Assembly: GCF_000718025.1 (NCBI RefSeq)
Contig: NZ_JODS01000021.1
Span: 62,001-126,000 of the forward strand
Reading direction: 5' to 3'
Length of the DNA stretch: 64,000 nt
Source: Kitasatospora purpeofusca
GTDB taxonomy: Bacteria; Actinomycetota; Actinomycetes; Streptomycetales; Streptomycetaceae
Positions 36,901 to 44,764 of this stretch are shown here, in pieces. Positions within the stretch are counted from its first letter, which is position 1; each line of letters begins with the position of its first letter. The position numbers and the translations under genes were made by a program. The notes beneath the pieces were generated by a model. That model saw only the letters and a program-made list of their open reading frames with translations. It did no database searches and was not told the origin of the DNA.

Positions 36901-38629
36901 GGGTGGCAAGCTGGACCCGTCCGGGCTTCCTCCGCTGACCCGCGCCGCGACGGACCGGGACCGCACCCCGGCGCCGGTCGCCGCCCCCGGGACAGGGGGT
37001 GACCTCCAGCAGGTCTGGGCCGAGGTGCTGGGTGTGCCCGATGTCGCTCCCGACGACAACTTCTTCGCCCTCGGCGGCGACTCCATCCTCGCCATTCGGG
37101 TGGTGTCGGCGGCCCGGGAGCTCGGACTGGACATCGCGGTGGTCGACCTGTTCCGCCACCAGACCCTCGCGGCCCTGGTCGAGCACACCACGCCGGCCGA
37201 GCGGGCCCGGGGCAACAGGGCGACGACCGTGACCCGGTCCAGCCCGGAGATGCTGGTGTCCGCGCTTGACCTCTCGGAGGCCGAGGCGGTCCGGCTGCTG
37301 GCCCGGTTCGTCGACGCGGAGGAGGTCCAGCCTGCCGGGCCTCTGCAGGAATGGGGCCTCGATCGTCTGCGAGCGGCACCCCGGCCCGGCTTGTTCCGGG
37401 TCCACGAGGCCTTCGACCTGACGGGTACGGACGCGGACGCGGACGCTCTGGTGCTGGCCTGGCAGGCGGTGGCCGAGCACCACCCGGCCCTCCGGACATC
37501 CCTGCACCGCGACGGCGACACCGCGTTGCAGGTCGTCCATCGCAACGTGCGGGTTCCGGTCGAACGGCACGACCTGCGGGAACTCGACACCACAGCAGTC
37601 CAGGCCCGCCTGGGTGAACTGCTGACCCGGATCAAGCGTGAGCCAGTCGCCCCTGAGGACCCGTGCCAGGTGCGGCTCCACGTCCTCGACCTCGGCCCGG
37701 GATCGGCCTGTCTGTTGTGGACCTTCTCATACCTTGTCGTCGACGGATGGTCGTTCCCGCACATCCTCGCAGACCTCTTCACGGTCCACGACGCGATCCG
37801 TGAGGGCCGCCCCTGGCAGCTTCCTGCGCGCCCGGCCGCCGGAGCCACCGACAGGGCTTTCCGCACCTCGGAGGCACAGGCCGAGGCGTTCTGGAAGAGC
37901 AGGGCCCGCGTCGAGAGCCGGGGCCTGGCGGCGCTGGCCTCGGCGGCGCCCGAACCCGACGGGTACGCGCACCAGCGCGTCTGGCTGGGCCTCGACGAGA
38001 CCACTGCTCTTGTCGAAGCCGGGCGGCGCGACGGGCTGACCCTGCACACCCTGGTGCTCGGGGCCTACGCGTTGTCGCTGGGCCGGATGCTGGAGAGCGA
38101 CTGTGTCGTCTTCGGCACCGTCCTCTCCGGACGGTCGGATCCAGCTCTCGACGATGTCGTGGGAAGCCTCGGCAGCAGGCTCCCCGTATGGGCCGACATT
38201 CCCGACGACATGTCGTGCCTGGACTGGCTTCGCCAACTGCAGTCCGAGCATGCGGAGGTGTCGGCCCATGGACACGTCTCCCTGATCGACCTGCACCGAT
38301 GGGTCGGCACCGCGCCGGGATCGCTGTACGACACGGAGGTGATCGTGCAGAACTTCCCGTTCGGAGAGGGGCTTCAGGGCCGGCTCGCGGGATGGAACCC
38401 GATGAGCAACGGGTCCCGGGGAGATTCTGCCGTCCGGCTGACCGTGTGGCCCGACCCCTCCATGCTGCTCAAGCTGAGCCATGACACCGCCGCGGTGTCG
38501 GACCGCCGTGCGCTCGCGTTGCTGGAGTGCATGCGTACGGTGCTCGAGCGCATGTCTTCCGACCTCACCCTCCCGCTCGGCGACTATTCGACCGGGATTC
38601 CCACCATGCCCATGACCAAGGAAGGTTGA
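33974..38629 (+). CDS. Nonribosomal peptide synthetase, C-A-T-C* with degenerate terminal C domain
   Basis: This is a 1551-residue NRPS; the ATG at 33974 overlaps the upstream stop (ATGA). Domains are C (about 20-440; VVHHLVADG intact near 166), A3 (about 470-970; MFTSGSTGTPKP, YRTGDRG, GGKLD), T (LGGDSI, Ser near 1036) and a terminal C-like domain (about 1090-1551). In the last, the HHxxxDG motif reads SYLVVDGW near 1251: both histidines are lost. The A3 code by eye is D-V-E-N-V-I-A-I-T-K, nearly that of A1, so positions 1 and 3 of the product probably carry the same or similar residue. No thioesterase, reductase or epimerase domain ends the line. Release may use the terminal domain, the separate thioesterase or spontaneous cyclisation. 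Confidence 0.92.
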   Translation: MTAADRPSADRPGSGPRSPARRLLTAAQRGLWAAEQMDRSVNDEAVFTASGAAGSAAFHINASLRLRGPLDSTALHTALNGLLERHPILRARVLDDGELRLEDRGPTTLALPLIDFSASPGTAEQAALARVNQEVRRPFVITQGPMLRSVLLRLAADDHVLCLVVHHLVADGLALATVYRDLGALYRHHARGEATALPEPVSWFDLGQSAPAGATQLERLAGPLREAPVSTELPFDRAYTDRPSTAGAALQLAVPDELWQALLSACARLRVSPYMILLATYAALLSRVTGSRDLVIGTPSAGRTTARERDVVGMFVTTWPLHVRIDGDPLVSELLSQVRDTGLGAMAATGLSFEDVIDHLRLPRTLGSTPLVQAVCSFEQLDNEPPAFGELTAERVSLPCTASKFELSLGVQASADGVLTDWEYRTDLFDEATVVAMAEAYLAGLRGVVAEQDRRLSQVEFAAAPSVLEGRRTAADGPVPAGTPVSQRIAAQAARTPDAVALISAERTMTYRELDQAARAMAARWLSAGARPEEPVVVAVSRGVHWAVAVLGAWYAGTAIVPVDTTLPRRRVRAMLDQLDVRRGVADTLAGGAELTELWGIDLAWITADGAADGGEDGRVTDRATVPGSLAYIMFTSGSTGTPKPVAVGHDALAHHAGLFAAGVDLTASDVSLQFAALSFDVAFEEVVPLWCVGGAVVLIGNNAVTPADLETVVAEHGVTLLNLPSSYWAEWVRDLRRTPRQLPASLRTVVIGSEAGYRADLDAWLRLTGVEVLNAYGQTETTITSMTWSSRAVSGKDAGGEVLPIGAPMLDTRLYVLDAESKPVEAGLVGELYLAGPSVSRGYHNRPRETADRFLPDPFSPVPGQRMYRTGDRGRIGPDGQLRFLGRVDDVVKVRGQRVGLREVEALIRSHPGVADTVARANRTAGSTEIVAYIEPAAGPRALTSAEVRAHLVELVPGYMVPAHLVIVPKLPRTPGGKLDPSGLPPLTRAATDRDRTPAPVAAPGTGGDLQQVWAEVLGVPDVAPDDNFFALGGDSILAIRVVSAARELGLDIAVVDLFRHQTLAALVEHTTPAERARGNRATTVTRSSPEMLVSALDLSEAEAVRLLARFVDAEEVQPAGPLQEWGLDRLRAAPRPGLFRVHEAFDLTGTDADADALVLAWQAVAEHHPALRTSLHRDGDTALQVVHRNVRVPVERHDLRELDTTAVQARLGELLTRIKREPVAPEDPCQVRLHVLDLGPGSACLLWTFSYLVVDGWSFPHILADLFTVHDAIREGRPWQLPARPAAGATDRAFRTSEAQAEAFWKSRARVESRGLAALASAAPEPDGYAHQRVWLGLDETTALVEAGRRDGLTLHTLVLGAYALSLGRMLESDCVVFGTVLSGRSDPALDDVVGSLGSRLPVWADIPDDMSCLDWLRQLQSEHAEVSAHGHVSLIDLHRWVGTAPGSLYDTEVIVQNFPFGEGLQGRLAGWNPMSNGSRGDSAVRLTVWPDPSMLLKLSHDTAAVSDRRALALLECMRTVLERMSSDLTLPLGDYSTGIPTMPMTKEG

Positions 38630-38634
38630 CCGAT

Positions 38635-38829
38635 ATGAGCGCGAACTACACGGTGGTGTACAACACTGAGGAGCAGTACTCCGTTTGGCGCGCCGACACA
38701 CGGCCGCCCGCCGGATGGTCCACCACGGGGTTCACCGGAACCCGCGAGGAGTGCCTGGACCAGATCGAGGCCGAATGGACCGACATGCGGCCGCGATCGC
38801 TGCGCGAACACCTGGCGGCGGCCCAGTAG
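38635..38829 (+). CDS. MbtH-like NRPS partner protein
   Basis: This encodes 64 residues, full length for the family. It shows the MbtH signature: YNTEEQYSVWRADTRPPAGW, then a central GFTGTREECLDQIEAEWTDM and a final RPRSLREHL. MbtH-like proteins bind adenylation domains and are often needed for their folding or activity. The usual W-P after SVW is W-R here, a small deviation. It starts five bases after the NRPS stop and is clearly in the same transcript, so it most likely serves one or more of the three A domains upstream. Confidence 0.95.
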   Translation: MSANYTVVYNTEEQYSVWRADTRPPAGWSTTGFTGTREECLDQIEAEWTDMRPRSLREHLAAAQ

Positions 38830-38866
38830 CAGGTCCGTCGCGACCACCGACCAGGAACGAGGGAAT

Positions 38867-40153
38867 GTGACAGTCGACTCCGAAGCCACTCCGGCAACAG
38901 CTGCCGCCCGACCGACCAGCGTATGGCGGCAGCGCAACTTCCAGGCCTTGTGGGCGGCTCACACAGTCAGTCAGTTCGGCACCCAGATCACGTTCTTCGT
39001 CATCCCCGTGCTGGCACTGACGACCCTTTCGGCGTCCACCGGTCAACTCGGCCTCATATCGGCGTTCGAGACGTTACCGTTCCTCCTGGTCGGCCTCCCC
39101 GCCGGCGCACTGCTCGACCGGTGGGACCGCAGGCGTGTGATGGTCACGGCCGACATCGGCCGGGCCGTGGCCATCGCACTGCTGCCGATCGGCCACCTGA
39201 CGGGGCTGTTGAGCGTGCCCGTACTCTGCGGGGTCGGATTCGCCATCGGCCTGTGCACGGTGTTCTTCGACATCGCGGACCAGGCGTTCCTGCCGACCGT
39301 CGTCTCCCGGGAACAGACCCCGGACGGCAACAGCAGACTGGAGTTCTCCCGCTCGGCAGCGGAACTGGCCGGGCCCAGCCTCGGCGGACTCCTGCTGCAG
39401 GCGATCACCGCGCCACTGATCCTTGTGACCAACTCGGTCAGCTACCTGGTGTCCGCGCTGTTCCTGGGCTTCATCCGGCTGCCGCGGGTCGAAGTGCCCC
39501 CGCCCCGGGAGAAAACCAGGATGCGCACACAGATCGCCGAGGGACTCAGGTTCGTCTTCCGTCACCGGACCCTGCGGTCCCTGGCGCTCGCGACCGGCAT
39601 CAGCAACCTCGTGGGCCTGAGCGGCGCACTGGGAGCGGTGCTGACCGCGTACGCGCTTCGCGACCTCGAACTCTCCCCAGGAGAACTCGGGCTCGCGCTG
39701 ACTGTGGGCAACTGCGGCGCCCTGCTGGGTGCCACGCTCACTGGTCGGCTCATCAGGCGCATGGGTCTCGGCCGGGTTCTGATCGTCGCCAAGTCCATGT
39801 CGGGAATCGCCGTGATCATTCTGGCGACGGCCGCGCCCGCCCGGGCGGTTCCCACCCTGATCGTCACCACCGGCGTTATGGCGTGCGGCATCACCGTCTA
39901 CAACATCGGACAGGTCAGTCTGCGCCAGGCCATCACCCCCACCGGAATGCAGGCCCGGATGAATGCCTCCATCCGGTTCGCCATCTGGGGCACCCTTCCC
40001 ATCGGGGCACTGGCAGGCGGCTACCTCGGGTCGGTCATCGGCACACGGCCCACCTTGTGGCTGATCGCAGGGATCGGCCTGCTCTCGTGCCTGCCGCTGA
40101 TGTTCACCAAGGACGTGCGGGCGTTGCGTACCTTTCCGTCGCAGCTGCCGTAA
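38867..40153 (+). CDS. MFS exporter of the NRPS cluster
   Basis: This is a 428-residue integral membrane protein from a GTG with GAGGGA upstream. About twelve hydrophobic segments are visible. The N-terminal half has the MFS loop motif GALLDRWDRRRVM (about 81-93), and QFGTQITFFVIPVLAL opens the first helices. The sequence type is that of the drug/siderophore exporters related to EntS. Its position between the MbtH gene and the thioesterase gene suggests that it exports the peptide product and may confer self-protection. The substrate is inferred only from context. Confidence 0.88.
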   Translation: MTVDSEATPATAAARPTSVWRQRNFQALWAAHTVSQFGTQITFFVIPVLALTTLSASTGQLGLISAFETLPFLLVGLPAGALLDRWDRRRVMVTADIGRAVAIALLPIGHLTGLLSVPVLCGVGFAIGLCTVFFDIADQAFLPTVVSREQTPDGNSRLEFSRSAAELAGPSLGGLLLQAITAPLILVTNSVSYLVSALFLGFIRLPRVEVPPPREKTRMRTQIAEGLRFVFRHRTLRSLALATGISNLVGLSGALGAVLTAYALRDLELSPGELGLALTVGNCGALLGATLTGRLIRRMGLGRVLIVAKSMSGIAVIILATAAPARAVPTLIVTTGVMACGITVYNIGQVSLRQAITPTGMQARMNASIRFAIWGTLPIGALAGGYLGSVIGTRPTLWLIAGIGLLSCLPLMFTKDVRALRTFPSQLP

Positions 40154-40230
40154 CGAGGGACGGTATCCATTCTCCGGACAAGCCGCACAGTTCTCGTTCG
40201 TAAAGCAGAAGAAATTGACCTGGGGGAGAA

Positions 40231-40314
40231 ATGAAACGCTATGCGATTTTCGAAGTGGTCCGGAGTACCCGGGTTTCCGCCCGTGTCGGACGGTGCGACC
40301 GGGTGATCGCCTGA
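40231..40314 (+). CDS. 27-residue upstream ORF coupled to the thioesterase gene
   Basis: An ATG at 40231 preceded by GGGGGAG, the best ribosome site in this stretch, opens a 27-codon frame beginning MKRYAIFEVVRSTRV and ending DRVIA. Its TGA overlaps the thioesterase ATG as TGATG at 40312-40316. The thioesterase itself has no good ribosome site, so translation of this short frame may deliver ribosomes to it by coupling. The peptide is basic with one Cys and could also have a role of its own, but that is speculation. Confidence 0.5.
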   Translation: MKRYAIFEVVRSTRVSARVGRCDRVIA

Positions 40315-41063
40315 TGGCGGAGCGCGGCGCGATCGTCTCCGGTGCCTTCCGCACTCAGGTATCGCGTCCTGGAGCAGACACGGTGCTGTTCTGCTTTCCG
40401 CACGCCGGCGGCGCGGCCAGCTTCTTCGGCCCCTGGGCGGAAGAAGCGCCTGCTCATGTCGAGGTGCACGCCGCCCAGTATCCGGGGCGCGAGGACCGCT
40501 TCGGTGCGCCGCCGGTTGCCGGGATCGGTCAACTGGCAGACATCCTGGCCGACGAGGTGGGCCAGGTCCGGGGGCGCCGGGTGATCCTCTTCGGGCACAG
40601 TATGGGAGCCCTCGTAGCCTACGAGGTGGCCCGCCGGCTGGAGGCTGTCGATGCTCCGGTAAGCCGACTGGTGGTCTCCGCGATGGGAGCACCCCACAGG
40701 GTTGCGGGAACCTTCGCCCGTCTCGACGGCCTGCCGTCCGCGATGGCGGAGCTCCGCAGGCTGGGTGGAACCGACAACGCGATCCTGGGTGCTCCGGGAT
40801 TCCTGGAGTTCCTGGCCCCCACGTTCAAGGCCGACTCCGACCTGGTGGCCGAGTACCGCCACGCGCACGACGGAAGGCTCGACTCGACTCCCGTGGATGT
40901 GTACCTCGGCGAGTTCGACCCGGGCCTGCGGCGTTCTGAGATCGAGTACTGGGCCGAGCTCGCGACCAGCGTGAAGATCACAATATTCACCGGAGACCAC
41001 TTCTACCTCACACCGCAGCGCGCCGAGGTCATCGCATCGGCCCTCCGCCCTGCGGTCGTCTGA
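40314..41063 (+). CDS. Type II thioesterase
   Basis: This is a 249-residue alpha/beta hydrolase of the editing thioesterase family. FCFPHAGGAASFFGPW near the N-terminus is the family signature. The nucleophile lies in LFGHSMGALVAYE (about 88-100), the acid is probably in YLGEFDPGLR, and the His in FTGDHFYL (about 225-232). Type II enzymes clear stalled or wrong acyl groups from carrier proteins; with no integrated thioesterase in this cluster it might also help release the peptide. The ATG at 40314 overlaps the stop of a short upstream frame. It is the last gene of the NRPS operon. Confidence 0.9.
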   Translation: MAERGAIVSGAFRTQVSRPGADTVLFCFPHAGGAASFFGPWAEEAPAHVEVHAAQYPGREDRFGAPPVAGIGQLADILADEVGQVRGRRVILFGHSMGALVAYEVARRLEAVDAPVSRLVVSAMGAPHRVAGTFARLDGLPSAMAELRRLGGTDNAILGAPGFLEFLAPTFKADSDLVAEYRHAHDGRLDSTPVDVYLGEFDPGLRRSEIEYWAELATSVKITIFTGDHFYLTPQRAEVIASALRPAVV

Positions 41064-41219
41064 CAGGCGGGACCCAGTCGGGCGGCGCCACTGGTCCTCC
41101 GGTGGTGCCGCCTCGTCGGATGCCCCGGCCGGAAGGCCATCGGTGCGGCGGGCATGTTGCCCTGGCCCAGCCACTCGCCTGCTCCACAGTGCTACGGAAC
41201 CGTGTGAGGTGATTGTTCT

Positions 41220-42236
41220 TTACTGCCGTGGCTTTCCCAGAAACTGGCTGACGCCGCCGGGCAGTTGACCGTTGGGGCGCCGGGTGCGCAATGGGCCGCG
41301 GCGACGGTGGCGGCGCGGCCGACGGAGAGAATCCAGGCTGGCGAGGTGTTGTGGGCCGGTACACATACGCGTGCCGCAAACTGAGAGCTTCGCGGTCAAG
41401 GGGTTCGTCTGGGCTTGGTCGAGTGCTCGGGCGAGGGCGTTGACGGCCTGGTCGGCGGAGCCTTTGAGGAGGTGGCCGTAGAGGTTGATGGTGGTCGCGA
41501 TGGTGGCGTGGCGCAGGGTCTTGGAGACGATGGCGATGGAGATGCCTTCGGCGATCATGATGCTGGCCGTGGTGTGGCGCAGGTCGTGCAGGCCGATCCG
41601 GGCTGGTCGGCGTACTGCTCGGAGTTGTGCCGCAGGAACGCCGCAGCCTGCGCCGGTGTCCAGCAGGTGCGTTCCTCGGCGTGGGGCTTGGGCGGCACGC
41701 AGTGCTCGGCCGGGTTGAACTTCAGCCGCCAGGAGCGCACCGCGTGGTTCAGCGCGTTGCGCAGCGTCGAGACGACCCGGTACAGCGTGACCCCGGCCCC
41801 GCCCGGCCTTCCGTTGCGCGGCCGTCCAAGCCTCGATCTGCTTCGGCCGCAGGTCCAGCAGCCGGCAGCGCCCGAACGCCGGGATCAGGTCCCTCTCCAC
41901 GTAGGCCTTGTAGCCGGCGTAGGTGTTGACGGTGAGCTCCTCCTTCCGCGCGGCCAGCCACTCCCACAGGTAGTCCGCCACGGTGGTACGGCGCTCCTCG
42001 TACGCCCCGCTCAGCTCACCCTCCAGCACCGCCGCCAGCTCCTGCGCGGCCTCGGCCTCGGTCGCGAACCCGCCACGGCGCCGGGTACGACGCCTGCCGT
42101 CCTGCGGCGCCAGATCGACGCAGGACGTCCACGACCCGTGCCCCGCCTCCTCCAACAACCGCACACACCAAGCACCCAACTGCCGCCCGCCCCCGTCCCG
42201 GCACCCGCACCGCCGATACACCCTGCTGGGGGTCAA
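41220..42236 (-). pseudogene. Tyrosine integrase with internal deletion and frameshifts
   Basis: The frame stays open for 338 codons but the protein is not continuous. It begins SRVYRRCGCRDGGG and reads correctly to about 41815 (TVNTYAGYKAYVERDLIPAF). The integrase text then moves to another frame (AGVTLYRVVSTLRNALNHAV ... AFLRHNSEQYADQ), and the first frame resumes at RIGLHDLRHTTASIM with LRHATIATTINLYGHLLKGS. The part with the first catalytic Arg and the Lys is missing between ADQ and RIG. It cannot be active. Its 5' end runs into the right tRNA-Pro scar. It is a close relative of the fragments at 16795 and 20202, not of the intact integrase at 20851. Confidence 0.85.
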
Positions 42237-42270
42237 GGGGTCGCAGGTTCAAATCCTGTCGTCCCGACCA
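42226..42270 (+). repeat. Attachment-site scar: 3' half of tRNA-Pro(GGG), right copy
   Basis: The first 43 bases are identical to 20745-20787, and this copy continues to the encoded CCA end (GACCA). It again starts at the anticodon loop CTGGGGG and lacks the tRNA 5' half; the sequence to its left is the start of the deleted integrase. Together with the left copy it brackets 21.5 kb in direct orientation, as expected for the two ends of an integrated element or a tandem array. Confidence 0.85.
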
Positions 42271-42274
42271 GCGT

Positions 42275-42597
42275 TTATGCAGGTCGGGGGCCGTTCTCAT
42301 CGAAATGATGGGGGCGGCCTTTTCCTTTGGTGGTCGCAAGGTGGTCGTGAACGGCCGGGCGAAGTGGCTGCGGCTGGGGTCGTGCGGCTGTCCGGCGTGC
42401 TCGGCGTCGAGGAGGTCGCGGGCGGGGCGCTTGGGGTCGAGTGGGGGTGAGTCGCAGGGCGACGTCGGTGTAGTCGGCGAAGGTCTCCTCGAGGTCGTCG
42501 AGCTGTTCGCGCAGGGCGTGGGGTCGGGGCGCAGGCGGTCGGTGATGTGCATGGCGTGGTGGACGAGGCCGATGACTGTGGCGTACGGGGTGGCGCC
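42275..42597 (-). pseudogene. Remnants of an integrase tail and of the 274-residue element gene
   Basis: Just right of the att scar, 42275-42352 encodes VHDHLATTKGKG on the minus strand. This resembles the GDHRATTS tail of the intact integrase, which also ends close to its att scar. From 42403 to 42597 two minus frames together encode GATPYATVIGLVHHAMHITD, then LREQLDDLEETFADYTD and LDPKRPARDLLD. These match the centre of the gene at 22393-23217 by eye. The order att, integrase end, element gene is the same as at 20745-23217, with most of both genes deleted. This is likely the eroded end of a further element at the same tRNA locus. Confidence 0.6.
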
Positions 42598-42780
42598 AAG
42601 TGGCGGTCGTGGATCCGCGCGGCGGGTACGGAGACGGGGCGGGGGAGGCGAGGGACGTCGTAAGGCGGCCCTTCCGCGGCTCGCGCCGGGCAGCGCCGTG
42701 CGCCGCCCGAGCGGCAAGGCCCGGCGGCGCACGGCGTTGAAACTGTCGGGCCCGGAAGCGGGTGGTTCGGAACGGGCGGC

Positions 42781-44691
42781 TCAGAGGAAGCAGGGGTCGT
42801 CGAGCGCGGGGCCGCCAGCCTGCCCGGGCACCCACTGGCCGCGGGTCGCGCGCCAGGCGCGCTGCTCGTCGGAGTCGGCCGCCGCCTCGGCCAGCCGCTC
42901 GGCCTGCCGGACACCGGACAGGCTCGGCGCCGGGGTGGCCTGGTAGCCGCCGAAGCGGGCCACCGGGCTCCACAGCGGGACCACGGCCGGCAACTCCGGG
43001 GCGAGGCCTTCGTGTTCCTGGGCGCCGTACACGATGCGGCCGCCGACCACGGTGAGCACCGACTCGATGTGCGGGATGTCCGCCTCGGGGACGGTGAGGT
43101 AGTCCGCGCTGAGCACCGTGAGGTCGGCGTAACAGCCCACCCGGAGACGGCCCTTGACCTCCTCCTCGCCGGTGAGTCGGGCGCCGCCGAGGGTGTACAG
43201 CTCCAGCGCCTCCTCGCGGCTCAGCCGGCCCTCGGCCGGGCGGAGCGTACGTCCGCTGACGGCCCGTCCGGAGACCAGCCAGTGCAGGGCCACCCACGGG
43301 TTGTAGGAGGAGACCCGGGTGGCGTCGGTGCCGGCGGCCACCGTCAGGCCGCGCTCCAGCATCGCCCGCACCGGCGGGGCGTCGGCGGCCGCGGCCGCGC
43401 CGTAGCGTCGGACGAACGCCTCGCCCTGGAAGGACATCCGGTTCTGCACCGAGACGGCGCCGCCGAGCGCCGCGATCCGGTCCAGGCTCGCGGTGGAGAC
43501 CGTCTCGGCGTGGTCGAAGAGCCAGCGGTTCCCACCGGGGAACAGGCCCTCGGCGGCCAGTCGCTCGAAGACCGCCAGGTCGCGGCGGATCGTCTCGTCG
43601 TAGCTCGCGTGCAGCCGGAAGCCCCAGTCGTGCTCCATCAGCAGGCGTACCGCTTGCTCGAACCCAGCCTCGTACGGGCCGAGCTCGGGGCGCGGTTCGG
43701 AGAAGTTCTCGAAGTCGGCGGCCGCCCAGGTGAGGTTCTCCCCGGCCCCGTTGAGCCGCAGCCATTCGTCCCCGTCGCCGGGGCGGACGGTCTCCACCCA
43801 GCGCCGCAGGTCGTCCAGCTCCTGCCCGGCGGTCTGCGGGAAGAGGTGGTAGGCGATCCGGAGTGTCAGCTGGCCCTTCTTCGCCAGCTCCGTGACGGTG
43901 CCGTAGTTCTCCGGGAAGCTCTGGAAGCCGCCCGCCGCGTCGATGGCGGAGGTGAGCCCGAAGCGGTTGAGCTCGCGCAGGAAGTGCCGGGTGGAGGTGG
44001 CCTTGTCGGCCTCGTCCAGGGTCGGTGCCTTGGCCAGGGTGGAGTACAGCAGCAGGGCGCCCGGGGCAGCCAGCAGCATGCCGGTCGGCTCACCGTCGTG
44101 TGCGCGCACGATCTGCCCGCCGACCGGGTCGGGGGTGTCCCGGGTGAAGCTCGCGGCCCGCAGTGCCGCCCGGTTGAGCAGCGCCGACTGGTACAGGTGC
44201 AGCACGAACACCGGGGTGTCGGGGGCGGCGGCGTTGAGTTCGGCGAGGGTGGGAAGCCGGCGCTCGGCGAACTGGTCGGCGGACCAGCCGCCCACCACCC
44301 GCACCCACTGGCCCGGAGGGGTGCGTTCGGCCTGGGCGCGCAGCATGGCCAGTGCCTGGCGCAGCGTCGGCACGCCGTCCCAGCGCAGCTCCATGACGTA
44401 GTTGAGGCCGCCCCGGATGACGTGCAGGTGCGAGTCGTTGAGGCCGGGGACGGCTCGCCGGCCGAGGGCGTCGACCACGCGGGTGCGTGGGCCGACCTGC
44501 GGCAGGACGTCGGCGTCGTCGCCGATGGCGGTGATCAGTCCGGCGCGGATCGCGACCGCGCTCGCCCGGGGGCGCAGGGGGTCGCCGGTGTAGACCTTGG
44601 CGTTGCGCACGACCAGGTCGGCGGTGTGGTCGGGGGAGGCGTCGGGGGCCGAGGGGCCGGGACGGATCCCGGCGACGGGCATGCTCGACAT
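42781..44691 (-). CDS. Amidohydrolase family 3 protein
   Basis: This is a 636-residue metal-dependent amidohydrolase from the ATG at 44691. It has the metal-binding HxH in LNDSHLHVIRGG, later His residues in FRLHASYDE and FDHAETVS, and an Asp in AAGTDATRVSSYNPW. The dihydroorotase-like lid segment GRLRVGCYADLTVLSADY is near the C-terminus. Long amidohydrolase-3 (YtcJ-like) proteins cleave amide or imide bonds, but the substrate of this branch is unknown. The catalytic segments are present and in order. The next gene upstream on this strand is an alpha/beta hydrolase 73 bases away, so they may be cotranscribed. It is the first gene right of the mobile region. Confidence 0.85.
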   Translation of the reverse strand: MSSMPVAGIRPGPSAPDASPDHTADLVVRNAKVYTGDPLRPRASAVAIRAGLITAIGDDADVLPQVGPRTRVVDALGRRAVPGLNDSHLHVIRGGLNYVMELRWDGVPTLRQALAMLRAQAERTPPGQWVRVVGGWSADQFAERRLPTLAELNAAAPDTPVFVLHLYQSALLNRAALRAASFTRDTPDPVGGQIVRAHDGEPTGMLLAAPGALLLYSTLAKAPTLDEADKATSTRHFLRELNRFGLTSAIDAAGGFQSFPENYGTVTELAKKGQLTLRIAYHLFPQTAGQELDDLRRWVETVRPGDGDEWLRLNGAGENLTWAAADFENFSEPRPELGPYEAGFEQAVRLLMEHDWGFRLHASYDETIRRDLAVFERLAAEGLFPGGNRWLFDHAETVSTASLDRIAALGGAVSVQNRMSFQGEAFVRRYGAAAAADAPPVRAMLERGLTVAAGTDATRVSSYNPWVALHWLVSGRAVSGRTLRPAEGRLSREEALELYTLGGARLTGEEEVKGRLRVGCYADLTVLSADYLTVPEADIPHIESVLTVVGGRIVYGAQEHEGLAPELPAVVPLWSPVARFGGYQATPAPSLSGVRQAERLAEAAADSDEQRAWRATRGQWVPGQAGGPALDDPCFL

Positions 44692-44764
44692 GCGATCTCG
44701 CTTTCGGGGAGCAGAGAAGAGGGGAGCGGAGGAAAAGGCGGAGGAGGGCGCGGGGAGCGGTCGA

